The notes: generated by a model from the sequence alone, not told the origin. Shown: positions 1-9,106, counted from the stretch's first letter. The stretch is 64,000 nt of DNA from Microbacterium testaceum (GCF_003075375.1 NZ_QDFT01000007.1:1-64000), one strand, 5' to 3'. Translations and numbers: made by a program.

Positions 1-1913
1 GAGCCGGCCCGCACGGTCAGGGCCGTGAGCACCTCGCCCGCGCGGGTCACCAGCGTCACCTCGGGGGGCAGTCCCGCCTGGAGCGCTCGACCCGCGGCGA
101 GGTCGTCGACGACGAAGGTGCGGGACAGGATGCCGCGCACCCCCGCCGACGCGGTGACGACGTCGACGGCCGCGACCGTTCCCTCCACCTCGGGCGCGGT
201 CGTCGGCGCGTCGGCTCCGGCGATCGCGATCTCGACGACCCCCATGTCGGCCGAGGCCGCCGTCCGCGCGGCGTCGAAAGCCGCCTCAGCGTCGTCGACG
301 AGCAGTCCCTCGGCGAGCGAGCCGAGCGCCGCGGCGATGGCCGCCTCGTACCCGGCGGTGACCTTGACGTCGTCGCCGACCAGACCCCGTACGCCCGGAC
401 CGCCCGCGGCCAGCAGGTCGGCGGCCGCGTTGCGCACGTCGAGGGCGCGCCCCAGCGCCGTGGTCTGGGCCGTGAGGGCGTCGCGCTCGCGCTCGGCGGT
501 GTGGAGTCGGTCGCGCATTCCGGCGACCGCGCTCTCGCGGTCGTTGGCGTCGCGCTGCGCGCGCTCGTACGCGGCGGCGTGCTCGGCGCTCGATGCGCCG
601 GGGACGACCTCGGGATCGAGCTCGGCGCGGGCGCGCTCGGTCTCGGCGCGCCGCAGCAGGGCGGCGTCGAGGGCCCGCTGCTGCCGCTCGACACCCGCGC
701 GGACCGCCGCGAGGGCCGAGCCGGCCGCCTCGGCGGTTCCCCGCAGGGCCTGAATGCGCATGTCGTGCTCGGAGACCAGCGCGCTCTGCGCGGCGATCTC
801 GACGTCGAGCGCGTCGAGGTCCGCGCGCGCACGCGCCACCGCCCTCGTCGCCTCGGCCGCGGCATCCTGCACCTCTCCGAGACCCGCCGCGACCTCGTCG
901 ATCTCGGCGCGCAGGTCGTCGATGGCGTGCTGGCCGATCGTGGGGGTCAGCGTCGCCGCGTCGGCGCCCTCGTCACCGAGCAGGGTCAGCCGCTGGCCGG
1001 CCAGCGAGTACAGACCCCGCAGCCGTTCCTGCACCTGCTCGAGCGCGAAGGCGACGCTGCGCGCGCGGTCCACCGCCTCGGAACGCTGGTCGTTCTCGAG
1101 CCGCTCGACACGGCCGCGCAGACCCTCGGCCTGTTCCTGCAGTCCCAGCCGCTCGGTATGGCGCTCGGTCTCGGCGCGAGCCGCGTCGGCGAGTTGCGCG
1201 CGCAGACCCACGAGATCGTCCGCGTAGAGCCGGGCCTTCGCGTCGCGGACGACCGCGGCGATGGTCGCGGCCTCGCGCGCGATCTCGGCCTGCTTGCCCA
1301 GGGGCTTGAGCTGACGACGCAGCTCGCCCGCCAGGTCGCTCAGACGGGTGAGATTGGTCTCCATCGCCTCGAGCTTGCGCGCCGTCTTCTCTTTGCGACG
1401 GCGGTGCTTCAGGATGCCGGCGGCCTCTTCGATGAAGCCGCGCCGGTCCTCGGCGGTGGCCTGCAGCACCGTGTCCAAGCGCCCCTGGCCGACGATCACG
1501 TGCATCTCGCGTCCCAGGCCGGAGTCGCTCAGCAGCTCCTGCACGTCGAGCAGTCGGCAGGTCTGCCCGTTCATGGCGTACTCGCTCGCGCCAGTGCGGA
1601 ACAGCGTGCGGCTGATCGTCACCTCGCTGTAGTCGATCGGCAGCGCACCGTCGCCGTTGTCGATGGTCAGCTGCACCTCGGCCCGGCCGAGTGGCCCGCG
1701 GGTCGAGGTCCCGGCGAAGATGACGTCCTCCATCTTGCCGCCGCGCAGGGTCTTGGCGCCCTGCTCGCCCATCACCCAGGCGAGGGCGTCGACGACGTTC
1801 GACTTGCCCGACCCGTTGGGACCGACGATGCAGGTGACCCCGGGCTCGAGGGCGAACGTGGTCGACTGCGCGAACGACTTGAAGCCCTTGAGCGTGAGGC
1901 TCTTCAGATGCAC
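1..1913 (-). CDS. smc: Chromosome segregation protein SMC (partial, N-terminal 637 residues)
   Basis: This is the ATPase core of the SMC-ScpAB condensin, which organises and segregates the chromosome. The visible part has the SMC head N-lobe: a Walker A motif GPNGSGKS at residues 31-38 followed by NVVDALAWVMGEQ. A long Arg/Glu/Ala-rich coiled coil covers about residues 170-500, and the start of the hinge (GGPGVRGLVGDD) follows at about 510. The reading frame runs off the window edge, so the C-terminal coiled coil and ABC signature lobe are missing. The start is GTG at 1911-1913, because the protein then begins with the family's typical MHLKSLTLKGFKSF and a GGAGAGGAG ribosome site precedes it. 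In relatives mutM normally lies directly upstream; here a plus-strand insertion separates them. Confidence 0.96.
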   Translation of the reverse strand, partial: MHLKSLTLKGFKSFAQSTTFALEPGVTCIVGPNGSGKSNVVDALAWVMGEQGAKTLRGGKMEDVIFAGTSTRGPLGRAEVQLTIDNGDGALPIDYSEVTISRTLFRTGASEYAMNGQTCRLLDVQELLSDSGLGREMHVIVGQGRLDTVLQATAEDRRGFIEEAAGILKHRRRKEKTARKLEAMETNLTRLSDLAGELRRQLKPLGKQAEIAREAATIAAVVRDAKARLYADDLVGLRAQLADAARAETERHTERLGLQEQAEGLRGRVERLENDQRSEAVDRARSVAFALEQVQERLRGLYSLAGQRLTLLGDEGADAATLTPTIGQHAIDDLRAEIDEVAAGLGEVQDAAAEATRAVARARADLDALDVEIAAQSALVSEHDMRIQALRGTAEAAGSALAAVRAGVERQQRALDAALLRRAETERARAELDPEVVPGASSAEHAAAYERAQRDANDRESAVAGMRDRLHTAERERDALTAQTTALGRALDVRNAAADLLAAGGPGVRGLVGDDVKVTAGYEAAIAAALGSLAEGLLVDDAEAAFDAARTAASADMGVVEIAIAGADAPTTAPEVEGTVAAVDVVTASAGVRGILSRTFVVDDLAAGRALQAGLPPEVTLVTRAGEVLTALTVRAG

Positions 1914-2043
1914 TCGCCGCTCCTCTCCTGTCGCCCGACGGGCACTGCGCCTCACGCTAGCCGAGGAACCGCGGAATTCCGCGGTGGCGAGCCGCGCGGT
2001 CGCCGCCGACGCGCCCGAGAGTCCATCGATTCTGAGCGAAAGC

Positions 2044-2073
2044 TTGACATTCGCTGAGCGCCTTCGCTAGCGT
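2044..2073 (+). promoter_or_regulatory. Candidate promoter for the 37-residue leader ORF and GNAT gene
   Basis: A perfect TTGACA (2044-2049) is followed 18 bases later by TAGCGT (2068-2073), which fits the actinobacterial TANNNT -10 box. It is the best -35/-10 pair I can see in the window and lies 36 bases ahead of the leader ORF at 2110. Confidence 0.6.
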
Positions 2074-2109
2074 CGGGGGTCGCAACCGACGTCGAAAGGA
2101 GGTCCTCCC

Positions 2110-2223
2110 ATGATTCGCACCATCACCGGCTTCACCGCCACCGGCTTCGTCGCCGTGCCCGTGCTCTCCGCACCCGTCACCGGAGTGACCACCGCCGTCG
2201 GCATGCCCCTCCGTCAGGGCTGA
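2110..2223 (+). CDS. 37-residue leader peptide or small protein with very strong ribosome site
   Basis: The ATG at 2110 is preceded by AAAGGAGG at about 2095-2102, the strongest Shine-Dalgarno sequence in the window, and ends at TGA 2221-2223. The peptide has 37 residues, is rich in Thr (7) and Val (6), and starts MIRTITGF. It resembles no family I know. It lies under its own promoter and is followed at once by three consecutive perfect hairpins and then by the 95-residue gene. A regulatory leader peptide is the simplest reading, but a secreted or membrane microprotein is possible because the middle is hydrophobic. Confidence 0.5.
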   Translation: MIRTITGFTATGFVAVPVLSAPVTGVTTAVGMPLRQG

Positions 2224-2234
2224 CCGGTCGCGTC

Positions 2235-2297
2235 GAGACGCCTCGCGTCTCCGCCTCCCGTCGAGCGTTCGTTCGCTCGCCCGGACCGTCACGGTCC
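2235..2297 (+). promoter_or_regulatory. Three consecutive short hairpins downstream of the leader peptide
   Basis: Three perfect inverted repeats lie back to back: GAGACGC-CTC-GCGTCTC (2235-2251), CGAGCG-TTCGTT-CGCTCG (2262-2279) and GGACCG-TCA-CGGTCC (2283-2297). They begin 12 bases after the stop of the leader ORF and end 54 bases before the next gene. The layout resembles an attenuator or an mRNA-stabilising element. None is followed by a T tract. Confidence 0.45.
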
Positions 2298-2351
2298 TCC
2301 ACGCGCTCGTCGCGTCATCCATTCGTCTTCTCTTCCTCACGGAGCCTCCGC

Positions 2352-2639
2352 ATGAACGCCCTGTTCACGCGCGCGCCGCAGCACGCCTCGGCCGCGCCTT
2401 CCACTCCTCCCACCCCTTCGACCGTCACGTTCGACACGACCGCCTACCGCCCGCTGGGCCTGCTGGACCGGCTGTCGCTGCGCGTCGGGCTGTGGCTGCT
2501 CGCCCGGCATGCCGATCGCGCCCGCGCACTCGACCACCAGGCCGTCTCGGCCTATCGGGCGCAGATGGCACAGGCCGAGCGCGAACGGCGCGAACGCGCC
2601 TGGCGGAGCGCCGCGGCCTTCAGCCGCCCGCCGTTCTGA
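2352..2639 (+). CDS. Small hypothetical protein, 95 residues
   Basis: The ATG at 2352 has GGAG seven bases upstream. The protein has a low-complexity Ala/Pro/Thr N-terminus (residues 8-25), a central segment with an amphipathic or weakly membrane-associated stretch (LDRLSLRVGLWLLARHADRA), and a charged C-terminal helix rich in Arg, Glu and Ala. I do not recognise a family. It lies 66 bases before the GNAT acetyltransferase on the same strand, so the two are probably cotranscribed. The frame is closed on both sides and codon use is typical of the window. Confidence 0.6.
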   Translation: MNALFTRAPQHASAAPSTPPTPSTVTFDTTAYRPLGLLDRLSLRVGLWLLARHADRARALDHQAVSAYRAQMAQAERERRERAWRSAAAFSRPPF

Positions 2640-2705
2640 TCGGTGGGGCCGACCCCGGCGCCGGCCCCACCGGCATCCCCTCTTCTTCGACGCGAAAGCA
2701 CCGTC

Positions 2706-3788
2706 ATGACGACCCTTCCGGCCGGCCTCGAGCTGCGCCCCCTGCACATTCCCGCCCACATCGACGATCCGGATGCCGCGGACTTCCGCGAGATGGTCCG
2801 CCTGCGCAACCTCGTCTACGAGGAGATCTCGGGTCACACCGACGAATCCATCCCCGCCGATGAACTCCTCCCCGCGTTCCAGCCCCGTCCCGAGGTGAAG
2901 CGGTTCTCGTGGATCGCCGTCTTCCGCGGCGAGGTGGTCGGCCGCGCCGGTCTCGATCTGCCCCAAGAGGAGGGAGCGCGCACCGCCTCGTGGCTCATCG
3001 AGCTGCGCCGCAGCTCCTGGGGTCACGGCATCGGACGAGCCGCGTTCGCCCGGATCGAGCAGATCGCCCGCGCCGAAGGCCGCTCCGTCCTCCACACCTG
3101 GGCGGAGCACCCGGCCGCCCAGGGGCCGACTCTGTCGGCACCGACGGGATACGGGTCCGTGCCAGAGGATCACGCCGCGCGCTTCCTGCTGGCATCCGGC
3201 TGCACCCTCGAGCAGATCGTGCGGGTCAGCACCCTCGACCTCGCAGAGAACGGATCACGCCTGCGCGACCTGCTGACCGCGGCCGAGGCGGCGGCCGTGG
3301 GCTACCGGGTCGTGCAGTGGACATTGCCCACCCCCGATGAGTTCGTCGACCGGTTCGCGTGGATGAAGTCCCGGATGGCCACCGATGCGCCGTCCGCCGG
3401 CCTCGAGCACGACGAAGAGGTCTGGGATGCCGCCCGCCTGCGTCGCCACGAGGCCACCTACCTCGACGCCGGTCGCCACATGCTCGTCACCGCGGCGCAG
3501 CGCGTCGACACGGGTGAGCTGGCCGCGTTCAACGAACTGGTCATCGGCAAGGACCGCACCGCCGCGACGGGCCAGGAGGACACGCTCGTGGTGGCCGCCC
3601 ATCGCGGTCACCGCCTGGGGATGCTCGTCAAGTGCGCGGGACTTCTCGCCTGGCGCGACGTCGCCCCGGACTCCCCGCGCGTGATCACGTACAACGCCGA
3701 AGAGAACCGCCCCATGCTCTCGATCAACGAGGCGATCGGCTTCGCGCCGATCTCGTACGAAGGGGTGTGGAAGAAGGTGCTCGACTGA
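2706..3788 (+). CDS. GNAT family N-acetyltransferase (tandem GNAT fold)
   Basis: The 360-residue protein looks like two GNAT domains in a row. The N-terminal half (about 1-165) contains the acetyl-CoA loop region RRSSWGHGIGRAAF. The C-terminal half (about 190-360) ends with AHRGHRLGMLVKCA followed by NAEENRPMLSINEAIGF, the second AcCoA site and the beta-bulge region. The substrate is unknown; tandem GNATs of this kind often acetylate antibiotics, mycothiol-pathway compounds or small amines. The start at 2706 was chosen because the residues encoded between 2643 and 2706 are low-complexity. It lies on the strand opposite to the mutM and smc genes that flank it. Confidence 0.85.
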   Translation: MTTLPAGLELRPLHIPAHIDDPDAADFREMVRLRNLVYEEISGHTDESIPADELLPAFQPRPEVKRFSWIAVFRGEVVGRAGLDLPQEEGARTASWLIELRRSSWGHGIGRAAFARIEQIARAEGRSVLHTWAEHPAAQGPTLSAPTGYGSVPEDHAARFLLASGCTLEQIVRVSTLDLAENGSRLRDLLTAAEAAAVGYRVVQWTLPTPDEFVDRFAWMKSRMATDAPSAGLEHDEEVWDAARLRRHEATYLDAGRHMLVTAAQRVDTGELAAFNELVIGKDRTAATGQEDTLVVAAHRGHRLGMLVKCAGLLAWRDVAPDSPRVITYNAEENRPMLSINEAIGFAPISYEGVWKKVLD

Positions 3789-3861
3789 CCGCGCGAGTCA
3801 CCGGTGTGTGCCGCCGGGCGCGCCTCGAGCGACGAATCCCGGCGACGCGCGCGAGGGGCGG

Positions 3862-4752
3862 TCAGCGCCTGCGCTGGCAGTGCGGGCAGAAGTGACTCGA
3901 GCGGTTCATGAACGACACCCGCACGATCGGGCGACCGCACCGCGGGCACGGCTGACCGGTGCGCCCGTAGGCGTTGAGCGAGTGCGCGAAGTACCCCGCC
4001 TGCCCGTTGACGTTGACGTACTGCGCGTCGAAGCTCGTGCCGCCCTCGGCCAGAGCCTTCTCGAGCACCGCCCGCACCTCGGCCAGCAGGCGGTTGACGG
4101 CCCGGGTCGGCAGGGCGGAGCCGGCGGTCTCGGGGTGGATGCGCGCCGCCCACAGCGACTCGTCGGCGTAGATGTTGCCGATGCCGCTGGCGACGGTCTG
4201 GTCCAGCAGGACGCGCTTGATCCCCGACGACGTCCGCGCGACGCGCGCGCGGAAGCGGCCCTCGTCGAACGCCGGGTCGAGGGGGTCCCGGGCGATGTGC
4301 GCGACCTGCGAGGGCACCCGGGCGAGAGAGGAACCCCGACCGCCGGCGGCGTGATCGGGGGTGTCGACGAGGGGATCGATCGCGAGCGAGCCGAAGGTGC
4401 GCTGGTCGGCGAAGACGACCGACAGCGACCCGTGCACCGGGTGCTCCAGCTCGACGCGGATCCGTTCGTGCCGTTCCTCGGGCGCCCCGGGGGTGCGCAG
4501 CAGCATCTGACCACTCATGCCGAGATGGGTGACGATCGCCTCGTCGTCCGAGACCGGCATCCACAGGAATTTTCCGCGACGCACGGCGGCCGAGATGCGC
4601 CGACCGGTCAGCTCGGCTTCGAAGTGCGCGGCTCCCCCGGTGTGGCGGGTGAGCGCGCGCTCGTCGCGGACGTCGACCGAGGTGATCAGTGCTCCCGCGA
4701 CGGCGGGCTCGAGACCGGCGCGGACGACCTCGACCTCGGGGAGCTCAGGCAC
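3862..4752 (-). CDS. mutM: Formamidopyrimidine-DNA glycosylase (Fpg/MutM)
   Basis: This base-excision repair enzyme removes 8-oxoguanine and formamidopyrimidines and nicks the abasic site. The 296-residue protein starts with the invariant PELPEVEVVR, whose Pro2 is the nucleophile and Glu3 a catalytic residue. It contains the helix-two-turn-helix core (SGIKRVLLDQTVASGIGNIYADE) and ends with the zinc finger CPRCG...SSHFCPHCQ. The start is GTG at 4750-4752, which places Pro at position 2. It overlaps the end of rnc by eight bases, so the two are translationally coupled. Confidence 0.96.
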   Translation of the reverse strand: MPELPEVEVVRAGLEPAVAGALITSVDVRDERALTRHTGGAAHFEAELTGRRISAAVRRGKFLWMPVSDDEAIVTHLGMSGQMLLRTPGAPEERHERIRVELEHPVHGSLSVVFADQRTFGSLAIDPLVDTPDHAAGGRGSSLARVPSQVAHIARDPLDPAFDEGRFRARVARTSSGIKRVLLDQTVASGIGNIYADESLWAARIHPETAGSALPTRAVNRLLAEVRAVLEKALAEGGTSFDAQYVNVNGQAGYFAHSLNAYGRTGQPCPRCGRPIVRVSFMNRSSHFCPHCQRRR

Positions 4753-5437
4753 GCGCGTCGAGTTCGCGCCAGGCGGTGAGCGCGGCGGCCATCTCGGCCT
4801 GCTTCTTGCTCGAGCCCGGACCGGTGGCGACCACGTCGCCGACGGTGACCGTGGCGATGAAGCGTCGGTCGTGGTCGGGTCCGGTCGCCTCGACCCGGTA
4901 CACGGGTGCCGGCAGGCCCTGTCGCGCGGCGATCTCCTGCAGGCTCGTCTTGGGATCCATCGCGGCGCCGTAGCGCTCGGGGTCGGCCAGCAGCGGCTCG
5001 ACGAGCCGGAGCACCATGCGCGTCGCCTCATCGGGCCCGGCCGACAGGAAGGTCGCTCCGATGAGCGCCTCCATCGTGTCGGCGAGGATCGAATCCTTGT
5101 CGCGCCCGCCGGTGAGGATCTCACCTCGACCGAGACGGACGTACTCGCCGAGACCGATCGTGCGGGCGACCTCGGCGAGGGCCACGGTCGACACGACGCT
5201 CGCGCGCCGCTTGGCCAGGCTGCCCTCGTCGAGATCCGGGTGCCCGGTGAACAGCCGCACGGTGACGGCCTGCCCCAGCACGGAGTCGCCGAGGAATTCG
5301 AGGCGCTCGTTGTGCGGGATCGCGCCGTTCTCGTAGGCGAAGGAACGGTGCGTCAGGGCCAGCGAAAGAAGCTCGGGGTCGATGTCGACCCCGAGCTTCT
5401 CGGTGAGCGCTTGGCGCTCGGTGGTGTTTCGCGTCAC
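4745..5437 (-). CDS. rnc: Ribonuclease III
   Basis: This double-strand-specific endoribonuclease processes rRNA precursors and structured mRNAs. The 230-residue protein has the RNase III signature HNERLEFLGDSVLG in the catalytic domain (residues 1-150), the second acidic site DTMEALIGA, and a C-terminal double-stranded RNA-binding domain ending GSSKKQAEMAAALTAW. The GTG start at 5435-5437 lies eight bases after the rpmF stop; no clear ribosome site precedes it, which suggests coupling to rpmF translation. The length matches the family. Confidence 0.95.
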   Translation of the reverse strand: MTRNTTERQALTEKLGVDIDPELLSLALTHRSFAYENGAIPHNERLEFLGDSVLGQAVTVRLFTGHPDLDEGSLAKRRASVVSTVALAEVARTIGLGEYVRLGRGEILTGGRDKDSILADTMEALIGATFLSAGPDEATRMVLRLVEPLLADPERYGAAMDPKTSLQEIAARQGLPAPVYRVEATGPDHDRRFIATVTVGDVVATGPGSSKKQAEMAAALTAWRELDARA

Positions 5438-5445
5438 GTCACCGA

Positions 5446-5655
5446 TCAGACGTCGGCGACCTTGCGGCCCTTGTACTCGAGGAAGAGCTCGGTGCCCTGC
5501 GAGTCGGTGACGACCTTCGCCTGGTGGGGACGGCTGTAGACGACCTTGCCGTTCTCGATGGTCTTGACCAGCGCGGGGGCTTCGGCCTTCCACTGCGCGC
5601 GGCGCGAGCGGGTGTTGGAGCGGGAGACCTTCCGCTTCGGGGGGTTACCTGCCAT
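5446..5655 (-). CDS. rpmF: 50S ribosomal protein L32
   Basis: The 69-residue basic protein starts [20 protein letters not shown], the typical L32 N-terminus of actinobacteria, and belongs to the large ribosomal subunit. The four-cysteine zinc ribbon found in many L32 proteins is absent, so this is the zinc-free (C-minus) form, a paralogue type usually linked to independence from zinc supply. The gene lies two bases after yceD and directly before rnc in the conserved yceD-rpmF-rnc operon. Confidence 0.95.
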   Translation of the reverse strand: MAGNPPKRKVSRSNTRSRRAQWKAEAPALVKTIENGKVVYSRPHQAKVVTDSQGTELFLEYKGRKVADV

Positions 5656-5657
5656 GA

Positions 5658-6218
5658 CTAGCTCTTCTCTGTCTTGGGGGCGGCGCGGAGCGCATCGCCG
5701 TCGTCTGGGGTGTACTGCTGGAGCGCAGCCCATCGAGGATCAACGGACGTCTGCTCCGATTCGCCGGGGCTTTCCGTCAGCCTCTCGCCCGTGTTCGGGT
5801 CGAGCCCGGGGCAATCCGGCTGACACACCGGCTGGAACGGAAGCGACAGGACGATGGCGTCCCGGACCAGGTTTTCAAGATCCACGTGGTCGTCTTGAAC
5901 GCCGAAGTCACTCGCTTCGCCCCCAGGATACGCGAAAAGTTCCTGGAACTCGACTTCGACAGGCTCGGTGATGTCGATCAGGCAGCGCCCGCACACCCCG
6001 GTGGCGGTCGTGTCGACCGTGCCCGACACGAGGATGCCCTCGTGCACGGACTCCAGCCGCACGTCGAGCTCGAGGATCTCGCCCTCGGCGACCGAGACGA
6101 GCCCCTCGCCCCATTTCTCGGGCGTCGGCAGGTCGAGGCTGTGCTCGCGCATCTCTCCCGGGTGGCGCTCGATGTCGCGCACGGGGAGCTGGAAAGGTCC
6201 GGGTCGGTGAATTCTCAC
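5658..6218 (-). CDS. yceD: YceD family protein (DUF177)
   Basis: DUF177/YceD proteins almost always precede rpmF and are thought to act in 23S rRNA or ribosome maturation. The 186-residue protein carries the family hallmarks: [13 protein letters not shown] near the N-terminus, then a cysteine-bearing strand [20 protein letters not shown] and a later pair [12 protein letters not shown] chose GTG 6216-6218 because a TAGCAT -10 box lies eight bases upstream, which implies a leaderless transcript. A TTG nine bases upstream is an alternative start. Confidence 0.88.
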   Translation of the reverse strand: MRIHRPGPFQLPVRDIERHPGEMREHSLDLPTPEKWGEGLVSVAEGEILELDVRLESVHEGILVSGTVDTTATGVCGRCLIDITEPVEVEFQELFAYPGGEASDFGVQDDHVDLENLVRDAIVLSLPFQPVCQPDCPGLDPNTGERLTESPGESEQTSVDPRWAALQQYTPDDGDALRAAPKTEKS

Positions 6219-6286
6219 GGTCGACAATGCTACCCGCGCACCCCTGAACGGGGGCCGGGCGCCGCGCCCGATGCCGGGCGCACGGG

Positions 6287-6784
6287 TCAGATCCCGCGGG
6301 CCCCGGTGTCGAGCAACCGCGCGACCGCCGGGGGGACGTACGGCGACACGTCGCCGCCCAGGCCGGCGACCTGCCGCACGAGCGAGCTGGACACGAGAGC
6401 GTGCGAGGGGTCGGGCAGCAGGAACACCGTCTCGACATGGGCGAGGTCGCGATTGACGATCGCCATTGGCGTCTCGTACGCGACGTCGACCTGCGAGCGG
6501 ATGCCCTTGACCAGCACGCGCGCCCCCACCTCGGTGGCGTAGTCGACGAGAAGGCCCACGCTCCACGCGGCCACGATCACGTCGCCCTCGATACCGGCCT
6601 CTTCGATCGACTGCTCGAGCAGGCTCTGCCGCTGCGCGATGGGCAGCATCGCCTCTTTGCCCGGGTTGTGCACGACCAGGACGTGAAGCTGGTCGAACAG
6701 CCCGGCGGCCCGGCGGATCACGTCGAGGTGGCCGAGGGTGGGCGGGTCGAACGAGCCGGGGACGACGGCGATCCGGGAGTCCAT
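6287..6784 (-). CDS. coaD: Phosphopantetheine adenylyltransferase
   Basis: CoaD transfers AMP from ATP to 4'-phosphopantetheine, the penultimate step of coenzyme A synthesis. The 165-residue protein has the nucleotidyltransferase motif [10 protein letters not shown] (residues 10-19, the TxGH signature) and the C-terminal [20 protein letters not shown] typical of CoaD. A TAGGCT box (6791-6796) lies exactly six bases before the ATG, so the mRNA is probably leaderless. It heads the coaD-yceD-rpmF-rnc-mutM block, although yceD has its own -10 box. Confidence 0.96.
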   Translation of the reverse strand: MDSRIAVVPGSFDPPTLGHLDVIRRAAGLFDQLHVLVVHNPGKEAMLPIAQRQSLLEQSIEEAGIEGDVIVAAWSVGLLVDYATEVGARVLVKGIRSQVDVAYETPMAIVNRDLAHVETVFLLPDPSHALVSSSLVRQVAGLGGDVSPYVPPAVARLLDTGARGI

Positions 6785-6826
6785 GCCGCCAGCCTACCGA
6801 CGCCCCGCGGGCGAGCGGCCCGCCGG

Positions 6827-9013
6827 TCAGGACTTGGCCAGGGCGGCGCGCTCCTCGACGCCGACGCGGCGTTCGAGGGCGGCGGCGAGGGCCGGATGCC
6901 GCGTCAGGGCCGGGTCGTCGGCCAGCAGCTTCTCGCCCTCGGCCCGCGCCTCGGTGATGAGCGCCGCATCGGTGACCACGCGCAGCAACCGCAGCGACGA
7001 CCGGGCCCCGGACTGCGCTCCGCCGAGCACGTCGCCCTCGCCGCGCAGGTCGAGGTCGATCTCGGCCAGGGCGAACCCGTCGAGGGTGGATGCCACGGCT
7101 TCCACCCGCGACCGGGCCGAGGTGCCGGGGGCGGCCTCGGTCACCAGCAGGCACAGCCCCGGCAGCCCGCCGCGGCCGACGCGGCCGCGCAGCTGATGCA
7201 GCTGCGACACGCCGAAGCGATCGGCCTCGAGGATCACCATGGTGGATGCGTTGGGGACGTCGACGCCGACCTCGATCACCGTCGTCGCCACGAGCACGTC
7301 GATGTCGCCGCGGGCGAAGGCCTGCATCACGGCATCCTTCTCGTCCGAGGGCATCTTGCCGTGCAGGATCTGCACCCGGATGTCGCGGAACGACGGCAGA
7401 TTCGACAGCAGCGCGTCGACCTGCACGACGCCCCAGCGGGTGCGGTTGCCCTCGGCCGCGGTGGGGGCCGGGGCGTCCGGCGCGTCGGCGGGCTCGTCGC
7501 TCTTGCCGTCGGCGGCGACCTGGTCGGAGTCGATCGCCGGGCACACGACGAAGGCCTGGCGCCCGAGCGCGACCTCTTCGGCCACGCGGTCCCACACGCG
7601 CGCGAACCAGCCCGGCTTCTCGGCGAGGGGCGCGACGAACGATTGGATGCCGGCCCGCCCGGCCGGCATGGTCCGGATCGTCGAGACGTCGAGGTCGCCG
7701 AAGACCGTCATGGCGACCGTGCGAGGGATGGGGGTCGCCGTGAGGACGAGGGTGTGCGGAGCCTCGCCCTTCGAGCGCAGGGCGTCGCGCTGGTCGACGC
7801 CGAACCGGTGCTGCTCGTCGACCACGACGAAACCCAGGTCGGCGAAGGTGGTCGTGGCACTGAGCAGAGCGTGCGTGCCGACGACGATCCGAGCCTGACC
7901 GGATGCCACCCGCAGGGCCGCGCGGCGGCGTTCGGCCGCGGGCATCTGACCGGTCAGCAGCGTCGGCATGAGCTCGGGGGCCAGCTCGGGGCCGAGCATG
8001 CGCGCGATCGAGCGCAGATGCTGACCGGCGAGGACCTCGGTCGGGGCGATCAGGGCGGACTGCCCCCCGGACTCGGCGACCTGCAGCATGGCGCGCAGGG
8101 CCACCAGGGTCTTTCCGGAACCGACTTCTCCCTGCACGAGGCGGCTCATCGGCCAGTCGCCGACGAGGTCGGCCGCGAGCTGCGCGCCGACGCTCTGCTG
8201 GTCGGGGGTGAGCTCGAAGGGCAGGATCGCATCGAAACGCTCGAGCAGTCCCCCGGGCGTGGCCGGACGCTTCTGCGCCGACAGGGCCCGGACGAACTGG
8301 CGCTGCTGCAGCAGAGCGGTCTGCAGCACGAACGCCTCGTGCATGCGGAGCGTCTCGACCGCGGGGGGGATGTCGTCGTCGTGCGCGGGGCGGTGGATGT
8401 TCTCGAGCGCCTGCCGCGCCGAGAGCAGCCCTCGACGCGCGCGGAGCTCGTCGGGAAGGGGGTCGTCGACGTCGCCCAGGCTATCGAGCACCAGCGCGAT
8501 CGTCTTCTGCACCAGCGTGCTGGGCACCGCGCTCGTGGCGGGGTAGATCGGGATGGGGCGCTTCGCGGTGACCTCGGCCTCGGCCATCGCCTCGGCGATG
8601 TCGTCGAAGAGCTCGTAGTCGGGGTTCGTGAGCTGGGTCTGACGACGGTACTCGCCGACCTTGCCCGAGAAGATGCCGCGCCGACCGGGGGTGAGGTCCT
8701 TCAATCGCCACGGCTGATTGAAGAAGGTCAGCGACATGCGCCCGTCGCCGTCGCTGATGACGACCTCGAGCAGGGACCCCCGGCGGTTCTGCATGCGCCG
8801 CTCGCTGGCGATGACCACCTCGGCGACGATCGTCACCGGCTCGCCCAGCGGAAGAGAGGCGATCGGGGTGAGCTCGCCCCGCCGGGCGTAGCGACGGGGG
8901 TAGTGCTCGAGCAGCTCGCCGACCGTGGTGACGCCGAACGCCTTGTCGAACGCGGTCGCGGTCTTGCCGCCGATGGCGCCGTCCAGCCGGGAGGCGAGCG
9001 AGAGACCGGGCAT
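6827..9013 (-). CDS. recG: ATP-dependent DNA helicase RecG
   Basis: RecG remodels stalled replication forks and Holliday junctions. The 728-residue protein has an N-terminal wedge/OB-fold domain (about 50-150), helicase motif I GEVGSGKT (295-302), motif II DEQH (399-402, in place of DEAH as usual for RecG), motif III TATPIPRT and the C-terminal motif VI region QLRGRVGRGG. A linker of about 25 residues rich in Asp and Ala (DGKSDEPADAPDAPAPTA) interrupts the second RecA-like domain. TAGACT at 9020-9025 lies six bases before the ATG, which indicates leaderless transcription. Confidence 0.97.
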   Translation of the reverse strand: MPGLSLASRLDGAIGGKTATAFDKAFGVTTVGELLEHYPRRYARRGELTPIASLPLGEPVTIVAEVVIASERRMQNRRGSLLEVVISDGDGRMSLTFFNQPWRLKDLTPGRRGIFSGKVGEYRRQTQLTNPDYELFDDIAEAMAEAEVTAKRPIPIYPATSAVPSTLVQKTIALVLDSLGDVDDPLPDELRARRGLLSARQALENIHRPAHDDDIPPAVETLRMHEAFVLQTALLQQRQFVRALSAQKRPATPGGLLERFDAILPFELTPDQQSVGAQLAADLVGDWPMSRLVQGEVGSGKTLVALRAMLQVAESGGQSALIAPTEVLAGQHLRSIARMLGPELAPELMPTLLTGQMPAAERRRAALRVASGQARIVVGTHALLSATTTFADLGFVVVDEQHRFGVDQRDALRSKGEAPHTLVLTATPIPRTVAMTVFGDLDVSTIRTMPAGRAGIQSFVAPLAEKPGWFARVWDRVAEEVALGRQAFVVCPAIDSDQVAADGKSDEPADAPDAPAPTAAEGNRTRWGVVQVDALLSNLPSFRDIRVQILHGKMPSDEKDAVMQAFARGDIDVLVATTVIEVGVDVPNASTMVILEADRFGVSQLHQLRGRVGRGGLPGLCLLVTEAAPGTSARSRVEAVASTLDGFALAEIDLDLRGEGDVLGGAQSGARSSLRLLRVVTDAALITEARAEGEKLLADDPALTRHPALAAALERRVGVEERAALAKS

Positions 9014-9106
9014 GCTCCGAGTCTAGGCAGGGGCCCCGACACCACCGGTCGCGACGCCCCCGTCCCCCTCGGGGACGACCCCCGCACCCCGCCCTAGGCT
9101 GGACGG

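Noticed and set aside
501..2057. Long open frame antisense to smc, and a similar one of about 900 codons at 6401-9097 antisense to recG
   Set aside because: Both lie wholly opposite conserved genes; their composition (Arg/Gly/Ala/His-rich, no domains) is that of antisense frames in high-GC DNA.
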